A stretch of DNA of 64,000 nucleotides, taken from the NCBI RefSeq assembly GCF_001186125.1, contig NW_014040548.1:59863-123862 (forward strand). Direction: 5' to 3'. Under the pieces are notes generated by a model, which was not told where the DNA came from, ran no database searches, and worked only from the letters and a program-made list of their open reading frames with translations. A program made the position numbers and the translations under genes. Positions 12,430 through 24,684 of the stretch are shown here, piece by piece. Numbering within the stretch: position 1 is the first letter of the stretch; each line of letters opens with the position of its first letter. The DNA comes from Sphaeroforma arctica JP610 (Eukaryota > Opisthokonta > Ichthyosporea > Ichthyophonida).

Positions 12430-13291
12430 TGTAAAATCAGCGGGTTCCTATAGTAGAAGCACATATTAAACGTATATTATAAATGTACGGACATGTAAAC
12501 GTCATGCGGATATAAAACCTGGTATACGTGAAACGCAATTGTAAATATTTGTAACTGCAAAATAGTCAAATAATCTAAATTTAGATATATTGAAATGCAG
12601 AAACAGACTAACAACTAATTTATTATTTGGAAATATAATTGTATACAACAGATGTCGGAGACTCTGTTGATATTGATATTGGTGGTTTTTCTATAATGAT
12701 ATGTTTTCCACCAGAATATTGGGATATATTAATTGGAGAGTCTGAGGTGAAATTAACACATGATGACACATGTAATAGTTCCGAATACTCTCAGCGCAAG
12801 ATACCCCACTAAAAGATGGGGCATGAAAATGATCCCCCTTAGCCAGCCGACTATGTGTACCCGTTTATGCCTTCAATGGGATGGGGAGTTAGGTAGGGGT
12901 ATATGTGCAGACATTTAACTGCACCAACATGGTGTTTTTGATTTCTTTTATTTTTCTTAACTTGGACCCAAAGTTATTTTATTAGTAATTATTATTGGAG
13001 GATTGTTTTGAAGCATGAAATGACAAGGGAATGAAATATTATGCATCCAATGAAATGAAATCTGATCTTAATTACTGACACCAAATAAATCTAGACCTAG
13101 GTAGTGAGTGATTAGAGCGGAAATATATAGACAATAATCTCAGTCTTAAATTCCCTAATCTTTAGCTCTCATTACCGAGGGCTGAAGCTAAACTTAAATT
13201 ACATTGTGTAAATTTGCTTCTAAAACGTATTTCCTTTTACGCTAGTTTATTGGTATCGTTTATAGTCAGCCCGGTTAGCCCGACTTTTACC
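12430..13291 (+). repeat. 3' LTR of family E
   Basis: Begins TGTAAAATCAGCGGGTTCC and ends CGACTTTTAC. It is about 80-85% alike by eye to the solo LTR at 26,748-27,600, which has the clean TGTAAAA...TTTTACA ends. An inverted piece of the same LTR lies at 18,118-18,357. Confidence 0.85.
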
Positions 13292-13679
13292 GTGGGTCGT
13301 CAGAGAGGTCCGAATTTTGCTGTACAACATGATTGTTTGCATCTATAACTATGTTATCTGGTTGCACATTACCTGGATTATCAATAAGCACGTGCTCAGG
13401 TACAAGTACAGTGTCAATTTGAGGAGGTGGATATTTTGATGCATGCGCATGTGTGTTGTTTGCATCAGATGCTGGAATTGGTTGGTTTTGTGTGGTACTG
13501 CTACTATGATGGCTTGGTGCAACACCAGTGAGTACCTGTTGTGAGCTATATCGAGTTTCTACATCTTTTTGGTAGATCGCCAATGTATGGCGTGCTAAAG
13601 CTGTGCGGTAGGACCAGATATCAAGATCTGAATATGAGTTTCTATCAGGTGCACTTAATGTTATCGTCTGCGGAGTCAT
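13287..13679 (-). CDS. Hypothetical ORF cut at the E LTR border
   Basis: A 130-codon minus-strand ORF beginning MTPQTITLSAPDRNSYSDLD and rich in Ser, Thr, Asn, Gln and Pro in its second half. I do not recognise it. Its last codons fall exactly at the outer edge of the E LTR (13,291), so the original reading frame probably ran further and was cut by the LTR insertion. It could be the start of another element's gag or a host gene fragment. No splice context was found. Confidence 0.35.
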   Translation of the reverse strand: MTPQTITLSAPDRNSYSDLDIWSYRTALARHTLAIYQKDVETRYSSQQVLTGVAPSHHSSSTTQNQPIPASDANNTHAHASKYPPPQIDTVLVPEHVLIDNPGNVQPDNIVIDANNHVVQQNSDLSDDPR

Positions 13680-14190
13680 AACTCTTTATGCTTGGTATAT
13701 ATATATGTCTTTCGCCGTCAGTAAACTCCTCATCACTCACTGTTATTTTATAAACAGTTACCCTACCCGTTGTAGACGGTGTTGCTATCACACTCTTTTA
13801 ACCTTTCCTTCCGTTCAAATGTTTATAATCTCGATTCAAACCGATTCTGTTCATATCGTAAATCTATGTGGTGTCATCATACATACATAGGGATAGGAAT
13901 AATATGGTGCCTACAACTTGTTTGGCAGCTGCAGGGTCGTTCTTAGGGACCTTGGGCATGATTATAGTACAGGAGTCGCCTTTCTAACCTACTAACCTTA
14001 GTAACGTATACTAGCACACCATCTCAAATGTTTCGTATACAACAACTTAAAATAGCGCTATCTAACAAACGGATAGTTTGGCGGGCTATTTTTATATACT
14101 AATTGAGTTTGATTAGCTACTAAGAATACATTAAACTTGTCGCGTGGTAGGTTTGAACTCTAGACAGCTGTCAAATGGTTCGTTTTGGCG
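13680..14190. other. No recognisable gene
   Basis: AT-rich spacer between the ORF at 13,287-13,679 and element C. Short ORFs only. Confidence 0.5.
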
Positions 14191-14199
14191 GGCGTTCTG

Positions 14200-14640
14200 T
14201 ACATTATTCGGATGAGTGAGCAATTTTTCGACGACTACAGATATCGAAATACAAGCTGTATCTGACCTGAAGTCTTTTGATAATTGGTGTATTGATGTAT
14301 CTTGTTTCAACTCTTGAAGTGTGAGATTGTATGGGAGTGTGGCATTGAGAGCTCATGACAATACTCGAACTGGACACGCTTTCCGTGATCCCGCCATTAC
14401 ATATTTTCATGTTCCGCATATAAGGAACGATGCTATACCAATTCAACACCTTTCAGGGTGACTCTATCGACTGGATACCATGCAACACGCTCGAAGCAAT
14501 GGTTGTTTACCGACTCATGAACGCTCACTCACACAGAGTTCAATGTGCCGTGTCCTCAGTGGCTGCTCACCACTAACCTAGAGTGTACAGGTTGCCCGCC
14601 TGCACGTCAAGCATATAGATATACTTGTCACCCACGACTA
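14200..14640 (-). repeat. Partial family B LTR of element C
   Basis: Shares GACACGCTTTCCGTGA..CC, GCAACACGCTCGAAGC and GTGCCGTGTCCTCAG blocks with the LTRs at 560-1,750 and 38,430-39,610. The TACGTAAT array is largely absent here. Confidence 0.65.
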
Positions 14641-17600
14641 ACACTCTTGTCAATCAACGCGTAGCGTCCTACTGTCAATCTTATTTTGATTTCCTTTACA
14701 ATACAGCGTAGCATCATATCAATAAAAGTAATACAACACGACATAGCGATCTCCTATATACGAAGCTTGATGCACGTCGAATGTAGGTGTGTCGAATAGT
14801 TTGAAAGCTATGCGCCTGCTGGGTATCTATCTGATAAGGCTGCGTCTATGTATGAATATTTCATTAAAAAACCGATATGATACCACATCCTCCATCTGTT
14901 TGTGTCTGCAGTACGAGCATGCAGAAAGTGCGCAACCCCGGCCAGACATACCATCGACCAAAGCTGCTTCAACACTGTGCCAGCAGTCGCTGTCGTCGAC
15001 TCTCACGTTTCTGAATACGCTTACGACAAGCTGGCACCACGGTCGGATCATCGAATGCATCAGCTGTCGCCCAAGTAAGAGATCCTTCTAGCCAGCGCCC
15101 CAGGTACTCGAATTGTTGAGTCGTCTCCTTGTGGCGATGCGATATGATGTGTCGAAATGTCGATTCCCCTTCTCGCCAAAGCGATTCATCTAGCAGTGGT
15201 TCCGTAGTTTGGTGGGCCAGCCTAATAATGTTTACATTAACCGAACGGTCTTTGAGCTCCGGTCACTTGCTGTTGATCCGAACACTTGAGCCATGCATAA
15301 GCCATTTGTTCCAATTTGCGAATGGTACATGGCGGCGATCAAAGTAAACACTGAACGGAGCAGACTCGTGACGCCGTGATATTCAGGGATTTTGATAAAG
15401 TGCAGTGAACGGTAAACGCTCATACCACAACTCCGGAAAGCCTACACATAATGCTCGTCCATTGTTTGCTCGTATATAAAAATATGTTTATCCCGACTAT
15501 AAATGACATATGATCCAAGCAGTGGCTTCAAAGCTTTAGCAGAAAGCCCATTGCTTGTGCAAGTATCACGACCACGTCCCCAGTCTTAAATTCAATCATA
15601 TCGAACTATCGCATTTAATCGGTGGCATCCACCACGGCATCAGTATACTTGATAGTTTTTCTAACGAAACTTGGCAGGATATTCTTTCCAGCACACATTT
15701 GCAAATTTCTTATGACGTCGCTCGGCAGCGACCGGGGTCTGAGGTTGGTATGACTGAGATGTCTTATCAATAATTCGGAGCACCCGTGTAATAGGGTTGG
15801 TATGGCTGATATGTCTTATCAATAATTCCGAGCACCCGCGTAATAGCTTTCACGATACTATTCACAAACTCGTTGCCTTCATCGCTTTGACTCCTAGGAG
15901 AAAACTCATGCTCGCCAAACACCGATACTAATTCTGTCTCCATGGTTTTGCGTCCTTTGTAGGTACTGCGCGAAAAATGGAATACTCCGACACCACATCC
16001 AATATATATAGAATAAATTTGCTTCCTTTCGTTGATACACTCGCCATAATAATGATATCTATTTGTATATGATCCCATGTGTATCGTGCGGTAATATTCA
16101 TTGAAGGATTTAACCCTTTCTTCATAGTGCATTCTCTAAGGACATACGACAAAATTTCCGTACCCTTCCGCGATTAGAAGTATTTGGTCTCCCTTGTGAC
16201 CATCATCTCGCATATGTTTATACAGTGGATACTGGCGCCGGATGGCCCTGTTCATGACACTGCCATATCAGCTGTGCCGACGATGACTTCCTCATGCTCT
16301 GAGTGGTTGATCGCAACAGCCCCGGCACGTATTTCAGGACCTTGTCGAGTATGCCTGGTCATATCCTTCTGTGGCCAGCTCTCTTGAAAACGGGCAGTAG
16401 CCTTTTCACACACAGGTATCTCTAGACCCAGATTACAGCAAATCGATAGGTTGTCCTTGAATCCAGAGGGAGGTACAATGTGTACAACAATGGTATGCTC
16501 CCAAAGATACTTGCCACAGGCCTGCGAGCCATGTTTCAACCAAGTAAAAGCCTTGCGAGAGATACTTAGCGGCTCCGTCTGCGTCATTTACAGGAGCAAT
16601 GGAAACCATGACGCTCGTGTATTCAACGGCAGGCATATTGTTGCAGATGCTTCATCCGCCAACACCCTGCGTAGTACCTCATGTATCATGCGCCACGGGT
16701 GGTTCCTCCATGCGCTGTATTAACTTCAGTCAAAACTTGAACGTCCCCTATCCCTGTCGTACCACCAGTACTGTCGAAGTTGGGCTTTGTGGCTAGATGA
16801 AAAGGCATCGACATCGTACATTGGGTTCAAAATGATTTTGAACTTGGTCATAGAAATCTGGATACAACAACTTCCAACAAGATGTATTCGACACAGTCGA
16901 GAAGCTAACATCTGACGTACTCTCATGAATGCGACTCCACTTGTCCGGTAACTTGTCCAATTCACCTGGTACATGTGTATTTGTGAAATAAATTGTGTGC
17001 AGCATACTGATCAATTTCAACTGTGTGTTCATATAAACGAGCTGCGTGTGATCCGTGTGTATGAGAACTCGCTGTCCGATTAAGTGATCATGGAAGTGCA
17101 CCAGTAGATATATACGAGCTAGCAGTTCCTTTATGGGTGTTGCATATGTTTGCTGGGTCTTTTCAAGTATCTTTGAGGAGAATATAAGAATTTCTTCGGC
17201 AATAGCATAACCACTTGCTTTATTTCCAACTCTAGTGGCACACCATCTACAGTAAAGTTCAAACGGATCGCCGACACGATCGCTTCCTTCATCTGATCCC
17301 ATGTCAATTGATGTTCTGGTTCTCAACTTTCTTCAATCGATACCCTTTGGTTTAAGATTAGCGAACGCACACATAGGGACTTGACCTTATGCGCAAAGTT
17401 GAAGTAATTGCTCGTGTAATAAATTTGCCTGTCTTAATCCGGAAGCAATATCCTTCTGACATCTTGGTATTAACCAATCGATTGAACGTTGCTGTTTCTC
17501 ATGAACAACGATAAGACTCTTAGCAGACACCTTCCTTCCGAGTATAAATATATCTTCCACAGAAAAGTGACACTTCTGATTCAGTTTTAAATTGTTATCC

Positions 17601-18117
17601 GTTAACAATTGAATGATCTCCTGAACAGTAGCAATGTATTCCTCGTAGTCATTCGACGCAATGATAAGATCATCGACATGGCATTGTACATTCAATCTAG
17701 CCATCAGGTTGCTGATCGTACGCTGAATTGTGAAGTGAGTGTTGTCAACCAAACTATTGTTGGATATCCCATGTAAATAAAGCATATGCTGAGAGTCAGC
17801 ATGTACAGGCAATCGATGGTATGGTACCGACAAATAAAATGTTGTGCAATATTGCTTAACCTTCATGCTGATGATCTCGCTGACCTTTGGTAGCGTGAAT
17901 TGATCCCCTGAAATGAGTGCATTGAGCTGTTGTAATTCAAACACACACATACTTTGATAAGCTCTACTGACGATATAAAGGATGGTACAGCCAACAATAG
18001 AAGGTTCACAATCGATACCAAGGTCCGAAGATTGGTGACCAACTCATGTTCCCATTTGTGAACCCACATTGATACATGTGGTTTATATTCATCGGATACG
18101 AAAATTCGTGCCATTCT
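14200..18117 (-). mobile_element. Ty3/gypsy-like element C (family B relative)
   Basis: Minus-strand pol of the family B type. Parts: reverse transcriptase (about 18.1-17.35 kb, with HVDDLIIASNDYEEYI), RNase H (about 17.3-16.75 kb), integrase (about 16.6-15.35 kb, with IQIDIIIMASV and a DEGNEFVN segment), a C-terminal region (about 15.35-14.83 kb) and a partial 3' LTR (14.64-14.20 kb). gag and the 5' LTR are missing; the 5' side stops where an inverted E LTR piece begins at about 18,118. It is broken, with roughly a dozen interruptions visible. Confidence 0.8.
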
Positions 18118-18357
18118 CCGGCGTGTACAATTGTATTTACAAATATTTAATAGAAGATTGTTTGTTTGTTTGTTCTGTTTTTGCATTTTCAATATATCTA
18201 AATTCAGATTATTCGATTATTTTGCATTTTACAAATACCTACAATTGCGTTTCAACGTATACCAGGGTTAAAACTGTATTTAATACGTTTGAACGTTCAT
18301 ACTCCATAGTCTACGTTCATTGTATACCTCTACTATGGGAACCCGCTGTTTTTACTT
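18118..18357 (-). repeat. Inverted partial E LTR
   Basis: Reads as the reverse complement of the first 240 or so bases of the E LTR: TTTGTTTGTTTGTT, then TTTCAACGTATACCAGG, then GGGAACCCGCTG near the end. It abuts the reverse transcriptase of element C directly. Confidence 0.75.
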
Positions 18358-18984
18358 TAGGCATGTTCTTAGAGTCTCATGAGATGTACAAAATATACCC
18401 TGTGTGCAACGCGCGTGTAACTTCTAAGCGTCCACTCGCCTTTGCTTGCATCGTTGGATTAGTACAGATGGATGACTTGCATTTTGTGTCATTTTCGCAG
18501 CTGTGGATTCAGTGATGCATGCATATTTTTATGTTCTGTTGCTTACTGCATTTGTGTTCACGGCCTACGAGTCTAATAAGTAGCGATTATGATCCGCAGA
18601 GGGAATTTCTCCGGTGTGCTAGCGACTTTAAAAACATACTGATTCTCCTTTATTTTTGTGTAAAGTGAATGTGCACGTTGGTGACGTTGTAGCTTGTCAC
18701 GAAATATATTTGCTGCTGCTGTCTGATCTTGATTGCGCGGATGTCGCGAAATAAGCTGTTTTTATCACTGTGATCTCCGATATGCAGACAAATTTCGCGA
18801 GTGTTGTTTACACGTTGCAAAAAAAAAAACAACAGTTCCCGTCCAAACAGGTTTTGCCAAGGTACGATGCTGTAGTCAGAACCGAGTAACGCTCCACAGC
18901 CCAACCAAGTTGAATTCTGGTCTTTCAAGAACTTTTCCTTAAAGATACTCTGTCTTAAGTTATAAAAATAAAAGTACAAGAGTA
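18358..18984. other. No recognisable gene
   Basis: Spacer between the inverted E LTR piece and the family B relic F. Only short ORFs without recognisable motifs. Confidence 0.5.
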
Positions 18985-19683
18985 ATATTTTACACGGATC
19001 GTGGGGTTACTGCATCTAAAAGCGTAATAGCTTATGACTAAAAACAAATACGTTTATGAAGAATACCAAAACTTTTCGCGTCTTTTCCGCCTAAGGTGTG
19101 GATGCCTACCAGTATACTAGGTATCTATCCTAATAGCAGTTTACGGTTTTCTTTTCCCTCTTATCATAGGTTTGACGAAGCATATAATTGCCCGTGTCGT
19201 CAACGATCGATGGGTACAAGTGACAGCCCCGCCTGCCACCCAATAATATTTCGCATGTTCCGCCTTCTACGTAATATTGCTATGCACGTACTTTCTTCCA
19301 CGTATTGATGCTATGCACGGTCCGCCTTCTACATAACAATGTTGTACATGTTCCGCCTTCTACGTGATACTTCTACACATTGGTCCGTCTGGTACGTAAT
19401 AATGTTATCCAACTCAACACTACTCAGGGCGACTATACAACACGCTTGAGGCTGCGGTTGCTCACCGAATTATAAGTGCTCGCTCAAAGTTCAATGCGAC
19501 GTGTCCTCATGGTTGCTCGCCTCGGAGTAAGAGTAAACAGGGTGCTCGCCTGCACTCTCAGCATCTATATAAACATACAGTCTATTATGTCGAATGAGTG
19601 CCATGCAACACGTTCTGCCCTGCAACACGCTCGTGAAGCTGCGGTTGCTCACCGACTCTAAAGTGCTTACGCAAAACTCAATG
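18985..19683 (-). repeat. Partial family B LTR of relic F
   Basis: Starts in the GACTAAAA repeats (about 18,990-19,050), includes TACGTAAT minisatellite units at 19,255-19,400, and the TGTCCTCA(G/T)GGTTGCTCGCC block. It ends abruptly at AAACTCAATG where LINE sequence begins. Confidence 0.7.
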
Positions 19684-20196
19684 ATTTGGTTTGAACCGAT
19701 ATTTGGAAATAGTACTTCAACAGCGTGATTAGCCGGGGTATGGGGAATATCTGTTGATGTGTCATGGACGGGTTGAGGGTGCGGTGGTTCTTCTACATGC
19801 TGGAGAAAAGATCCAAAGTGTTCGTACCTGTAATTGCTGGAGGAGGTTAGGGTTAATGGGCGGCATTTTCGGGCCTACCAGGATGCGTCGAATCAGTTGT
19901 TAGATGCAGGTAAAGTGGCTTGTAGTGAACTTGTGGCTACCGAGGCAGACAGGGCAGAGACAGCCGTCGGTGCGGTAGTCGAGCAATGTGAACATGTACG
20001 TATTCGTTACAATCATAGCACAGAGCCGGATTGGTGTAGACTCGAAGCAGCGATTGAAGCTGTCGTGTCTGGCTGTGTCTCGGTTTGAGGTTGGCGGTTT
20101 ACCAATAACCAGTTGGTAGTAGTATTGGCGCCGGGCCATTGCCGCGATCTCCTTGTTGGACCAACGTTTTGTTGAGTTCTTCCTGACGTCGTCACA
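19684..20196 (-). mobile_element. Internal LINE piece used as filler
   Basis: Matches LINE copy 1 at about 6,415-6,719 joined to 7,314-7,545, without the 594 bp insert. Both ends fall inside the LINE sequence; neither is its 3' end. It is joined to a family B LTR on the left and family B protease sequence on the right, with a few bases of shared sequence at each join. Confidence 0.75.
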
Positions 20197-20675
20197 GCGT
20201 TGTCGTATGTCATCTAGCTCGGACAAGTCTGGGGCCATTCGAAGATTGATCGGTTCCAGTAGTTTATCCATAACATTACGACTAATCTCCGGGAATGAAT
20301 ATAATAATCAAGTTAAGCCTAATTTCAGCTCTCCCATAATATCCATACCCAGTATAATATCAATCTGGTAAGGTCATACGTTCAAACGTACAACCCTTAG
20401 TAATAGCTGTCTAGTATCGGACCTTTGTTGCGTGTGTCTTGCCCAAACGTGGAGTCCGAAAAGCCTTGTCCGCCAAATAAATGTAGCTAACATTAGCTGG
20501 TAGTGTGACAGATTGCTGTGCCTTATCTGCGGATGCCTGAGTGATGACTGAACGGTTCGCCTCCGTGTCAACGAGGGTGCGCATGTCATGGCCGTTCACT
20601 TGTGAAGTAACATATACACGGGGTTCGGCAGTAAATAATTTATGAACAAAGTCAATAGATGTACATTCATTATGT

Positions 20676-21211
20676 GGAAAAGTCACTAAATGTACATTCA
20701 CCTATTTTGTCGATGAAAACGTACTGAAATATTGATCAAATATGTACAAATGTACATTTAGCTACAATTACATTTTTTATAATATGTACATTTAGTGACT
20801 TTATTGTGCAAAATTTGTTTAAATTTAAATCCAAGAGCCTTCGGCTATATCAATTTTTGACGAAATATTTTGATGAGGGAGGTAATGTTGTCTTTTATTA
20901 TTTTTTGTTTGTACATGCTACTTCATTAAGCTTATCTCACTGCCTAGTGCGCAACTCACGTGGTCGATGACGCTCTTTTACGGGACCATATGAGAATTGT
21001 ATTACGATCTTACTATATAAATCAGCTATAGCAGGAGTTGACATACTTCTAATATAATATATATAGCGTTACTTTATACATTGTAATAATCGCAAGGTTC
21101 CAATGTCTTGCTTCCCTTGTAGACATATGAAGCCTGCACAGCATTTAACTCGTTTGATTTGTGTGCAATACATCTGTGTATTTGAAATAACGTATAGAGC
21201 ATGAAAAGTTT

Positions 21212-21259
<48 letters not shown>

Positions 21260-21264
21260 CATAN

Positions 21265-21314
<50 letters not shown>

Positions 21315-21357
21315 NNNNNNNNNNNNNNNNNNNNCACACAGACATACACACACACAN

Positions 21358-21399
<42 letters not shown>

Positions 21400-21730
21400 T
21401 ACACACACACACATACACAAGGACATCCACCCGACTTTTACATACATAGCATGTATTTTTATTTTTGTTTGTACATCCACACAAGGTTTTGCAGATGTGT
21501 GAGTCGGTTGTCAGTTGGCACACTCGCCGGCATTTTGAACCTGATAAAAATAGGTATTTTTTTTTGCGTCATCAAAAAAAAATTACAGCACTGGAAAGTC
21601 ACTAAATGTACTTTTTATTTTTTTTTGGTTGAAAAGTTTGAGAAGGGATTTGAAAATCACATTTAGCGATTTTAATTGGGCAATTAGAACACGTACCCGT
21701 AAATCTGTATGGACATTTAGTGACTTTCCC
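20676..21730. mobile_element. DNA transposon or MITE with ATGT duplication
   Basis: Ends are near-perfect inverted repeats: GGAAAAGTCACTAAATGTAC on the left and the complement of GGGAAAGTCACTAAATGTCC on the right (18 of 20 identical). Both flanks carry ATGT (20,672-20,675 and 21,731-21,734). More copies of the GTCACTAAATGTACA motif lie inside in both orientations (about 20,740, 20,790, 21,598, 21,660). No transposase ORF is seen; the middle is TA/CA microsatellite with a 20 N gap. It interrupts the protease region of relic F. Confidence 0.8.
21211..21415. repeat. TA/CA microsatellite with assembly gap
   Basis: Long TA runs with short CA tracts, two isolated n and a 20 N gap (21,315-21,334). 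Lies within the inverted-repeat transposon. The tyrosine-isoleucine ORFs over it are artefacts of the repeat. Confidence 0.95.
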
Positions 21731-23216
21731 ATGTAGGCCTTGTACATTTAAAGTATTTCCTCATAACTTATATTTTACTGCAAATACCCTTGAAATGTCC
21801 CTTGAGTCACACGCGTCGATGTGCCCGTTGCCGATGAACGTTGTAAAGTAGCCTTTCCATGTTGTGTACGGTTACCCGTATTGGTCTGGACCGGTAGTCG
21901 TTGTAGTTTAGGACAGCGGCTGACATGTCCTGCTCCAGGAGAGAGGTTCTGCTCACACGACCGACAACGAACACGTGGGTTCAATACTGGCGGTGTATGT
22001 GGGTTGGTGCGTGTATTCGCATTAGTGCGTAAATATAAACGTACTCGCGAATTGCCCGGAATCTGTTGTGGTCGCGAGAACCTTTCCTGACAATATTCTT
22101 CTGTCTATGGCCAAGTGCAAATCCGCTGGTTCCAAACTATCAGGAGATTTCACCATACACTTTTGTCGAATCCCGAATCCGACTCAAAACACAAAAGTCG
22201 GTCGGCATCTCATCAGAGGTCAGAATTTCATGTGCTCGATTTTGAGCGTAGTACGCCTAGTAAAAGGGTGTTAAGTCTATAATAAGGGAACTCAGTTGGA
22301 AGTGCCGTTGTGAACAGTGCACCTGATGTATTTATTAATCACGTTCCTATGTAGGACGATAGTTTCTCTGAAAACGGGTAATTGTGAAAATACCCGTATC
22401 AATGGTTTTCGTCTCCTAGTTACTAAACTATGATGACATCCGATTTGTCATCATACTCTCATTTAGTCCTCTAATCTCCTTAGATCCGGTCCTCTGGTCC
22501 TGTCCTAAAATCCCACTAATAGGTTGGGCCATCTGGTCCCATTTTAAATGTCCGTCCAAGGTACTTTGTACACATTTCACCACAGTTGTCGAGTCCTGAG
22601 TACGACTCAAATCAGCAAAGTCGGTAGGCATCTCCCAGGTGTCCAAATTTCTTATGCTTGATTTTGAGCGAGTTTCAACATCCACTCTTTACGAGTAGTA
22701 TGCACATTATCGTAAGGTTCAACTGTTTGATATACCGGTTTTGTACCGCCAGTTTTGCGTTTCACTGGGTTGATTCGCTTTATCCCGTCTATCCTACTAG
22801 GTAAGTGGCCAGTTGGTGACGTCCATTCCTGCGTTGGGTGTCGAGGAGCCCATTGTGGTTGCAATGATGTCGCTTTCTGTTGCTCAAGATAACCAACTTA
22901 GCATGCCGTTTGGATCATGTCATTATCAGTTGTATACAAATTAATATTCGCCATGGAAAATTTACGAAGTTAACGGAGCTGTCCCCGAATGAGATTAACA
23001 ACTTCCGTGGCCTCCTGCACACGCGTCAGTGTCGTCAAGTGTTCAACTCGATCACATATCTACTCTGGATGCCGTTTGGCCTCATCCAAGTACAAATAGA
23101 GTGTTGGGCCCCCGAAACCAAACGGGCCAGCATCACGTGATTTGTGCCTTTTCCTCATCCTCAGTTCTCGGAGCCATAGAAAATGTTGTCTCTACCTTAG
23201 CATTAATTAAAGGCAA

Positions 23217-23815
23217 TCGACAATGAACTGCGAGTAACCATTTCGATAGCCGGTCACAAGCTTGTTTTGTCTACCTGAGGTACCGGTGTCGTACTAGGTC
23301 CCTTCATTGTTGTAATCAAAAAAATTGATTGAATCTTATTTAATTTAGTCTATAAAGAACGTAATGGAATAAATACAGTACCTCGGTCACTTAAAAATAT
23401 GGACAAAACTGAGTAACGCTTAGTAAAAAGTGTTTAAGTCTGAAATAAGTGAAATCAAACAGAAGTGCCGTTATGAACACAACGGGACGCCTGCTGTATT
23501 TATTAATCACGTTCCTATGTGGAACGAGATTTTTGAAAATTTCCGTATCAGGACGATGAACTGCGAGTAGCCATTTCGATAGCCGGTCACAAGATTGTTT
23601 GCCTACCTGAAGTACCGGTGTAGTACTAGGTCCCTTCATTGTTGTAAACAAAAAAATAGATTGACTCTTATTTAATTTAGTCTATAGAGAACGTAATGGA
23701 ATAAATACAGTACTTCGGTCACTTGAAATGTGGACCAAACTGAGTAACGCTTAGTAAAAAGTGTTCAAGCCTGAAATAAGTGAAAATCAATCAGATGTGC
23801 CATTATGAACACAAC
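23217..23815. repeat. Tandem duplication, about 260 bp units
   Basis: The block from GATGAACTGCGAGTA(A/G)CCATTTCGATAGCC through TATGAACACAACG occurs at 23,217-23,480 and again at 23,553-23,815, with a 336 bp period. It covers the family B gag start and leader. Confidence 0.8.
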
Positions 23816-23830
23816 GTCCCGGTTTTGCAT

Positions 23831-24684
23831 CACATCACATCAAGTCGGAAATTTGTGTGTCCGGTTCCCCAGCGAGACACATTTTTGTATGGCGCTACTT
23901 GAGGACAAAGGTGCGACCAATTCTGCTTGTAGCACATCAGGCAAATAAATAACATGTTATAAACATGACTACCCCCAGGGGGTGAGCCGATCTCGGTAGG
24001 CTTCGCCGTTTTAGACCCGTTCTCCTCGCCGTTTTAGACCCGTTCTCCTCGCCACACTTCATAGAACAGTTAAATATGACAGTGGTAGTAGTCCTAAATT
24101 AGTATTTAGTATAAGAATGCAGTACGAATTAATGACATCAGAACGATCTAGGTCGTATACCCTTCCGTTTTCAAAAATCGACCAATGCAATTGAAGTTTC
24201 CAAAAAATATTTTTTATGGTCCACTAGGTATGGGAATGTCCGCTATTTGAAAGTCTCCAGTACAGTACAAAATTTTCAATTTTGACAGAATTTCCATTCA
24301 CGTACAAAATATGCATCACAGCGTTTATGACCCTGCGGGTGATGAACCAACCAACCTAATTTACTACTTGAATTTCACTGGGCTGAGCTGTTTCATATCG
24401 ATAGCCCCGCAAGGTAGATTGCAAGTTGATACTGTCCATTCCTGCCATGAGTATCAAGGAGCCCAACGTTGTGACTGGATTTGGTTTTGCTATTTACATA
24501 GAACTATCACATCACGTTCCAACGTCGTTTGAACCGTACCATTGTCGTGAGTACTATTTTTGTCACTCTCTTGGAAGTTCGCAAAATCTGCTACAAAAAC
24601 TAGCCAAAAAAAAATCATCACTAGCACTAGCATTCAGAAGCCATTCCGGTCAGCAACTCATTAATTATGTTTCAACTCATTAAT
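23831..24684. other. No recognisable gene
   Basis: Spacer between relic F and LINE copy 2. Apart from the 23 bp repeat and a small duplication of CAACTCATTAATTATG at about 24,653-24,688, I see nothing. Confidence 0.5.
24005..24050. repeat. Two-unit 23 bp tandem repeat
   Basis: GCCGTTTTAGACCCGTTCTCCTC occurs twice in succession. Confidence 0.9.

Larger units (their letters stand above)
10480..13291 (+). mobile_element. Ty3/gypsy-like remnant, family E
   Basis: Plus-strand remnant. Parts in order: the end of RNase H (about 10.53-10.77 kb; RFVPDFN resembles the same point in element D), integrase (about 10.87-11.6 kb, with CSDNGSELTG and TGTTPAHYFRGR), a basic C-terminal region (to about 12.3 kb), a polypurine tract and the 3' LTR. 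The 5' half is absent where it meets the transposase remnant. It is broken, with many interruptions, and looks old. Confidence 0.7.
18985..23830 (-). mobile_element. Family B relic F, patched and interrupted
   Basis: Minus-strand family B relic. Parts: leader and gag-like sequence (about 23.83-22.2 kb), a Cys/His nucleocapsid-like piece (about 21.98-21.77 kb, VRCRSCEQN...GHVSRCP), protease-like sequence (about 20.67-20.2 kb), and an LTR (19,683-18,985). A LINE piece (19,684-20,196) stands where most of pol would be, and a DNA transposon (20,676-21,730) sits in the protease region. It is broken and old. Confidence 0.65.

Noticed and set aside
14100-14170. Possible tRNA T-arm like GGTTTGAACTCTA
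   Set aside because: The loop is only loosely tRNA-like, and I cannot form acceptor, D or anticodon stems around it.
21069-21480. Tyr-Ile repeat ORFs on both strands
   Set aside because: Translation of TA microsatellite inside a non-coding transposon.
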